Source: CAILZL01 sp049840395 (GTDB lineage Bacteria > Pseudomonadota > Gammaproteobacteria > Steroidobacterales > Steroidobacteraceae). From it: a DNA stretch of 64,000 bases. The position numbers and the translations under genes are program-made. Positions 60,149 to 64,000 of the stretch are shown piece by piece. Each line of letters starts with the position of its first letter. Position 1 is the first letter of the stretch. The notes under the pieces are model-generated. The model was given only the letters and a program-made list of their open reading frames with translations, was not told the DNA's origin and did not search any database. The stretch spans positions 620,001 through 684,000 of the forward strand of contig JASGLD010000001.1 of assembly GCA_049840395.1 (NCBI GenBank), written 5' to 3'.

Positions 60149-60979
60149 TCAGCTCGCAACGCGAGCAGCATTCCACGCCGTCCACAGCTTTTTGATCGGG
60201 CCTAGCTCAACTCGTTGTTGCGTATTAGCGGCTGGATCTTTTGCGATAACTTGCAACACTTGAGCGTGCAATTCACTTAATACCAATAACGGTCGTAGTG
60301 TTTGTTTCTCGCTGCTCAGTAAACCTTGTTTCAAAATTTTATACGCTGCCAATTGTTGTTCGCTGCGTGACTTGAGCAATTGCACAAAGCTTGCCGGCCA
60401 GTCTGTGCTTTGCAGCGCTTCGTATTGGATATTGAGTTCATCTAGTTTGTTCAGCGGTAGATACAAACGGCCGTGATGAAAATCATTGCGCAGATCGCGA
60501 AGGGACTCTACCTGTCGAACGAATGCGCCCAACTGTGTTGCGGCTTCGTTCACCTGTGGCGTGGCGTCACGACTCAGCAATTGCGAGGCAATGGCGAACA
60601 AACTACCCAGACCATTGCGAAAGTATTGATCCAATTCGGAATCGGTTTCATAGGTGGCATTGGCCAGTTCTTGCGCCGAACTCAGGAGTGCTTGCTGTAA
60701 CAGTTGCAGATCGGTGTGGCTGTTGGTTGCAGCCTGCAGCACTTGCGTAGCGGGGTGCCGAGCCTTACCGGCAATCAATTGATCTATTTCCTCGCGCCAC
60801 CATTGCAGACGGATGTGCGCCACTTCATGAGCGGCGCGGGCGGAGTCGTGCAGTTCGCTTTCGATCAGAAATAGCGCCGCCAGCACATCGCGATGCTCAG
60901 CGGGCGTATACAGCCACGCGTAGTAGCGCATCGAGCCGGCAGGCACGGCTCGGTTCAATAATGATTCGTCGAGCTTCAT
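60149..60979 (-). CDS. squalene/phytoene synthase family protein
   Basis: The 276-aa protein has the trans-isoprenyl synthase fold: RYYAWLYTPAEHRDVLAALFL, IRLQWWREEID and the second Asp-rich motif RDLRNDFHHGRLYLPL. The first DxxxD motif is not preserved (ESELHDS in its place), so condensation of prenyl diphosphates is doubtful. Its closest kin are the NDUFAF6-like proteins that assist complex I assembly, often beside unrelated genes. It overlaps rmuC by four bases (ATGA). Confidence 0.85.
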   Translation of the reverse strand: MKLDESLLNRAVPAGSMRYYAWLYTPAEHRDVLAALFLIESELHDSARAAHEVAHIRLQWWREEIDQLIAGKARHPATQVLQAATNSHTDLQLLQQALLSSAQELANATYETDSELDQYFRNGLGSLFAIASQLLSRDATPQVNEAATQLGAFVRQVESLRDLRNDFHHGRLYLPLNKLDELNIQYEALQSTDWPASFVQLLKSRSEQQLAAYKILKQGLLSSEKQTLRPLLVLSELHAQVLQVIAKDPAANTQQRVELGPIKKLWTAWNAARVAS

Positions 60980-62262
60980 GGTTTATCGGCGGGTGCGTCG
61001 AGTTGTGCGCTGACCGGTGTGCGTGCCAAGGCTTCAATGGGGTCCAGGGTCTCGATCTCTTTATCCGGACGAATGCCCAGCTCGGTGAACTTGCGTGCGC
61101 CGGGCAGCACCTGTCGTTCCAGTGAGCCCATGGCGGCGTTGAAGGCTTCAACGCTGCCATTCAAGTTGCGCGACAGCTTGCTGAGATGATTGGTGAAGGT
61201 ATTGAGACGCTTATATAAATCGGCGCCGAGATCGCGAATCACTTGTGCGTTCTGAGCCAGGGAGGTTTGTCGCCAGCCGTAAGCCACGGCTTTGAGCAGC
61301 GCGACCAGTGACGAGGGCGTGGCGATGATCACGTCCTGACGAATGGCGTCTTCCAGCAGCGCTGGATTTTCCGCCAACGCGGCGCTTAAGAATTGATCGC
61401 CGGGAATAAACAGAATGACGAAATCCGGGCTTTTCTCGAACTGCGCCCAGTAACTTTTGGCGGACAGTTCGCGCACGCGCTGCGCCACCATGTTGGCGTG
61501 ACGTTGCAGGGCGACCTGTTTGGCTTCATCGGTGCTGGCTTCGATGGCTTCGAGATAGGCATCCAGCGGTGTCTTCACATCCACTACCAAGGTGCGGCCA
61601 TCCGGCATGTTGACGATCATGTCCGGGCGTAGTGCGCCGCCTTCCACCTGCGTGTGCACCTGCTCAGTGAAATCGCAATGCTCCACCATCCCAGCGAGTT
61701 CGGCCAGGCGCTTCAGTGTCAACTCGCCCCACTGGCCGCGCACTTCAGGACGGCGCAAAGCAGTAACCAGGTTGCGGGTTTCCTTTTGTAGCGCTACTTG
61801 ACCCAGCGTTACTGTTTCCAGCGAAGTACGTAGCGCGCCGAAGGTTTCTGCGCGTTCTTTTTCGATGCGGCCGATCTGCTGCTCGGTTTTATTCAGCGCC
61901 TCTCTGATCGGCGCCACCATGGTTTCGATGGCCTTCTCGCGTTCGCTCAAATTGGCGGCGGCGATTTGTTGATGCTGGCCCAGGTGTTCGCGCGCCAGTT
62001 TCAGAAACACTTCGCTGTTGGTGCGCAGGGTTTGTCCGGCGACTTCATCGAAGTTGGCGGCGACGCGCTCCATGCTGAGTTGCAGTGCTGTTTGACGTTC
62101 TTGTTCGAGTTGCTGCTGCGATTTCAATTGCGATTGCGCCACGGCCAGATCGCTACTGAGTTTCTGTTCGCGTTGCGCGGCTTTTTGGCGCGCCAGCAGC
62201 CAGCCGATCAGCAGGCCGATGAACAGGGCTAGGAAAGATGCAAGGATGAGGGAAGTATTCAC
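60976..62262 (-). CDS. rmuC: DNA recombination protein RmuC
   Basis: The 428-aa protein has an N-terminal membrane helix (TSLILASFLALFIGLLIGWLL), a long coiled coil (residues 30-150) and the RmuC nuclease-like core: VRGQWGELTLKRLAELAGM, RTLVVDVKTPLDAYLEAIEA, SPDFVILFIPGDQFLSAALA and IIATPSSLVALLKAVAYGW. RmuC limits inversion at short inverted repeats, perhaps by cutting cruciform DNA, which is notable beside the many palindromes here. Confidence 0.94.
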   Translation of the reverse strand: MNTSLILASFLALFIGLLIGWLLARQKAAQREQKLSSDLAVAQSQLKSQQQLEQERQTALQLSMERVAANFDEVAGQTLRTNSEVFLKLAREHLGQHQQIAAANLSEREKAIETMVAPIREALNKTEQQIGRIEKERAETFGALRTSLETVTLGQVALQKETRNLVTALRRPEVRGQWGELTLKRLAELAGMVEHCDFTEQVHTQVEGGALRPDMIVNMPDGRTLVVDVKTPLDAYLEAIEASTDEAKQVALQRHANMVAQRVRELSAKSYWAQFEKSPDFVILFIPGDQFLSAALAENPALLEDAIRQDVIIATPSSLVALLKAVAYGWRQTSLAQNAQVIRDLGADLYKRLNTFTNHLSKLSRNLNGSVEAFNAAMGSLERQVLPGARKFTELGIRPDKEIETLDPIEALARTPVSAQLDAPADKP

Positions 62263-62358
62263 TTTAGATGTTTGTTACGCGATTCAGTAGGCTCAGGGCG
62301 AACGGAGTGGGGGATTGCGCCATTCCCGGTTCGGCTGGTGATGTTCGTTATGTGTCCA

Positions 62359-63018
62359 CTATTCAAACAGCCATTCCCGCAAATGTTCGGGCTGCTCAAT
62401 CATGCCGTCGGCCTGCCATGCATGCGGTTGGTCAGTGTGCGCAATATAACCCCATAGCGCTACCAGCGATGCCATGCCGGCGGCCCGCGCCGATTGGATG
62501 TCACGTTCGGCATCGCCTACATACAGGCATTGGTCTGGCGGCACGTTAATCAATTGCGCAGCATGTAATAGCGGCAGGGGGTGTGGCTTGCGTTCGCTGA
62601 CGGTATCGCCGCTGACCACGCAATCTGCCTGCGAATGTAGCCCCAGCTGCTCCAGCAATGGATCGGTCAGCCAGGCTGGCTTGTTAGTCACCACGCCCCA
62701 ACGCATGCCCTGCGTACGCACTTGCTCCAGCAACACGGCAAAGCCATCGAACAATTGCGAATCTATCGCCAGCGCGTCGCTGTAAATGGTCAGAAAGCGC
62801 TTGATCAAGCGCTGACGTTCGTTTTCTTCCGGCGCGCCAAAGGCCAGGCGAATCAGGCCGCTGCTGCCATGCGAAACCACTGGACGTATGTCTGCGAACG
62901 GCAGTGCTGCGCGGCCTTCTTCTACCAGCAGGACATTCAAGGCATTGGCCATGTCCGGCGCGGTATCGAGCAGCGTGCCGTCCAGGTCGAGCAACAGGGC
63001 TTGTTTGCGATTTGGCAT
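62359..63018 (-). CDS. HAD phosphatase, MupP/Gph-like
   Basis: The 219-aa protein has HAD motifs LLLDLDGTLLDTAPDMANAL (nucleophile Asp), GVVTNKP (motif II), KPHPLPL (Lys motif III) and YVGDAERDIQSA (motif IV). The position beside ubiG, with yciK nearby, matches Pseudomonas mupP, which makes N-acetylmuramate from its 6-phosphate in cell-wall recycling; phosphoglycolate phosphatase is the alternative. It begins 13 bases after ubiG. Confidence 0.88.
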   Translation of the reverse strand: MPNRKQALLLDLDGTLLDTAPDMANALNVLLVEEGRAALPFADIRPVVSHGSSGLIRLAFGAPEENERQRLIKRFLTIYSDALAIDSQLFDGFAVLLEQVRTQGMRWGVVTNKPAWLTDPLLEQLGLHSQADCVVSGDTVSERKPHPLPLLHAAQLINVPPDQCLYVGDAERDIQSARAAGMASLVALWGYIAHTDQPHAWQADGMIEQPEHLREWLFE

Positions 63019-63031
63019 TGCCAGCCCAGGA

Positions 63032-63739
63032 TCAAAGCGGTTTGCTGACGTGCATCAGGTAATTCACATCCACATCCGGCCCTAGCGAGCAGGCGCGGGT
63101 GAGCGGATGGAATTGCAGACCGGTGATGTCGTGCAGCGTCAGCCCTGCTGCGCGTGCCCAGCTCGCGAGTTCGGAGGGGCGAATGAATTGCGCATAGGTG
63201 TGCGTGCCCTTGGGCAGCATTTTCAGCAGATACTCCGCGCCGAGAATGGCCATGGCATAGGACTTGGGATTGCGATTCAAGGTCGAAAACACGGCTTGGC
63301 CGCCTGGCTTGAGCAATTGCGCGATGGTGGCGATCACCGCAGCAGGGTCGGGCACGTGCTCCAGCATCTCCAGGCAGGTCACCACGTCGTAGCTGCCGGT
63401 GTGCGTCTGCGCATGCTGCTCTGCCGATTCGCGCAGGTAGCGGATGTTCAATTGCGAATCCAGGCTATGCAGGGTGGCGACCTCGATGGTGGTCTCGCCC
63501 AGATCGATGCCGGTGACCTGTGCGCCACGCTGGGTCATGGCTTCGCACAGCAGGCCGCCGCCGCAACCCACATCCAGCACGCGCTTGCCCTGCAGCCCGA
63601 CGCGTTGATCGATATAGCCGACACGCACCGGGTTCATGGTGTGCAGCGGCTGAAATTCGCCGTGCTCATCCCACCAGCGCTGGGCCAGCTGATCGAAACG
63701 GGCGATTTCGGCGGGGTCGTGGTTGGAATGGGGCGTCAT
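63032..63739 (-). CDS. ubiG: ubiquinone biosynthesis O-methyltransferase
   Basis: The 235-aa protein starts at ATG 63739. UbiG features: EIARFDQLAQRWWDEHGEFQ, LHTMNPVRVGYIDQ, SAM motif VLDVGCGGGLLCEAM, VVTCLEMLEHVPDP and LKPGGQAVFSTLNRN. It performs both O-methylations in ubiquinone synthesis. It leads the ubiG-phosphatase pair and diverges from the gene whose leader occupies the right end of the window. Confidence 0.96.
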   Translation of the reverse strand: MTPHSNHDPAEIARFDQLAQRWWDEHGEFQPLHTMNPVRVGYIDQRVGLQGKRVLDVGCGGGLLCEAMTQRGAQVTGIDLGETTIEVATLHSLDSQLNIRYLRESAEQHAQTHTGSYDVVTCLEMLEHVPDPAAVIATIAQLLKPGGQAVFSTLNRNPKSYAMAILGAEYLLKMLPKGTHTYAQFIRPSELASWARAAGLTLHDITGLQFHPLTRACSLGPDVDVNYLMHVSKPL

Positions 63740-63863
63740 GATGCGGCCTGAAATTTGCGGCGGTGAAGTATAGCGACAGCCTGCAACTTCAGTACGTTTG
63801 TTAGGCATGCTGCGGTCATTTGCGGCAGGGTTTTTCAAACCTGATTCCGGACCGGTTTTGTAC

Positions 63864-64000
63864 CCATTTTCATAGCGCGTATGTGCTAGAATTTATTGAA
63901 TAAGCGCCATGTTTTGGCGGGCCTCCACGGAGGCTTAAAAACAGCGTGCCAAAACAGTACTCGGACTCCTAGTCAGAGCCACTAATACATCGTTATTTGC
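63864..64000 (+). promoter_or_regulatory. promoter and structured leader of a gene beyond the window
   Basis: An extended -10 (TGCTAGAAT, 63884-63892) starts a leader with GTTTTGGC / GCCAAAAC arms (63913 and 63948 region) enclosing CCTCC-AC-GGAGG. The position opposite ubiG suggests gyrA, often its neighbour, but no coding sequence is visible. Confidence 0.5.

Overview
The window reads as a gammaproteobacterial chromosome segment of moderately high GC. The order of conserved genes is typical of that class: yciB-bolA-peptidylprolyl isomerase facing yciO-trpS-scpA-scpB-rluB at the left, and ubiG-mupP/gph-like, rmuC and a yciK-type SDR at the right. I cannot name the genus from sequence alone. 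The window opens inside an H-NOX gene that is followed by a hybrid histidine kinase.

Layout: 0-12 kb is mostly core (H-NOX/kinase signalling, cell envelope and tRNA modification, the ScpAB condensin subunits, a RluB homologue that lacks its catalytic motifs, purU). 12-25 kb holds metabolic and regulatory genes: a cysteine synthase-glutaredoxin fusion, a DUF4242 protein with a divergent CadC-like TPR regulator, a rhomboid, an NAPE-PLD-like hydrolase, an MsbA-like ABC exporter, and an MFS transporter with a divergent TetR and paired operator palindromes. A 1.2-kb non-coding stretch follows with tRNA-like and other folded RNA signals, ending at a slipin gene. 25.1-31.3 kb is dominated by a very large repetitive lipoprotein frame broken by one in-frame stop.

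34.7-47.9 kb is an accessory region. It contains a membrane-anchored HerA-like ATPase, a run of small minus-strand genes separated by attC-like sites (an integron-type cassette cluster without an integrase in view), a family of about 145-bp inverted-repeat elements, a gene remnant, and a RidA-Rieske oxygenase-PhyH group. 48-57 kb contains secreted proteins and three further interrupted genes (one frameshift, two in-frame stops). 57.8-64 kb returns to core genes and ends in the leader of a gene beyond the window.

The most interesting regions are the tRNA-mimic/slipin locus (22.8-24.9 kb), which recalls Rtc RNA-repair operons; the RluB homologue without GRLD; the integron-like cassette cluster with its inverted-repeat family; and the concentration of genes broken by single in-frame changes. 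Several short repeat families recur across the window and mark most intergenic spaces.
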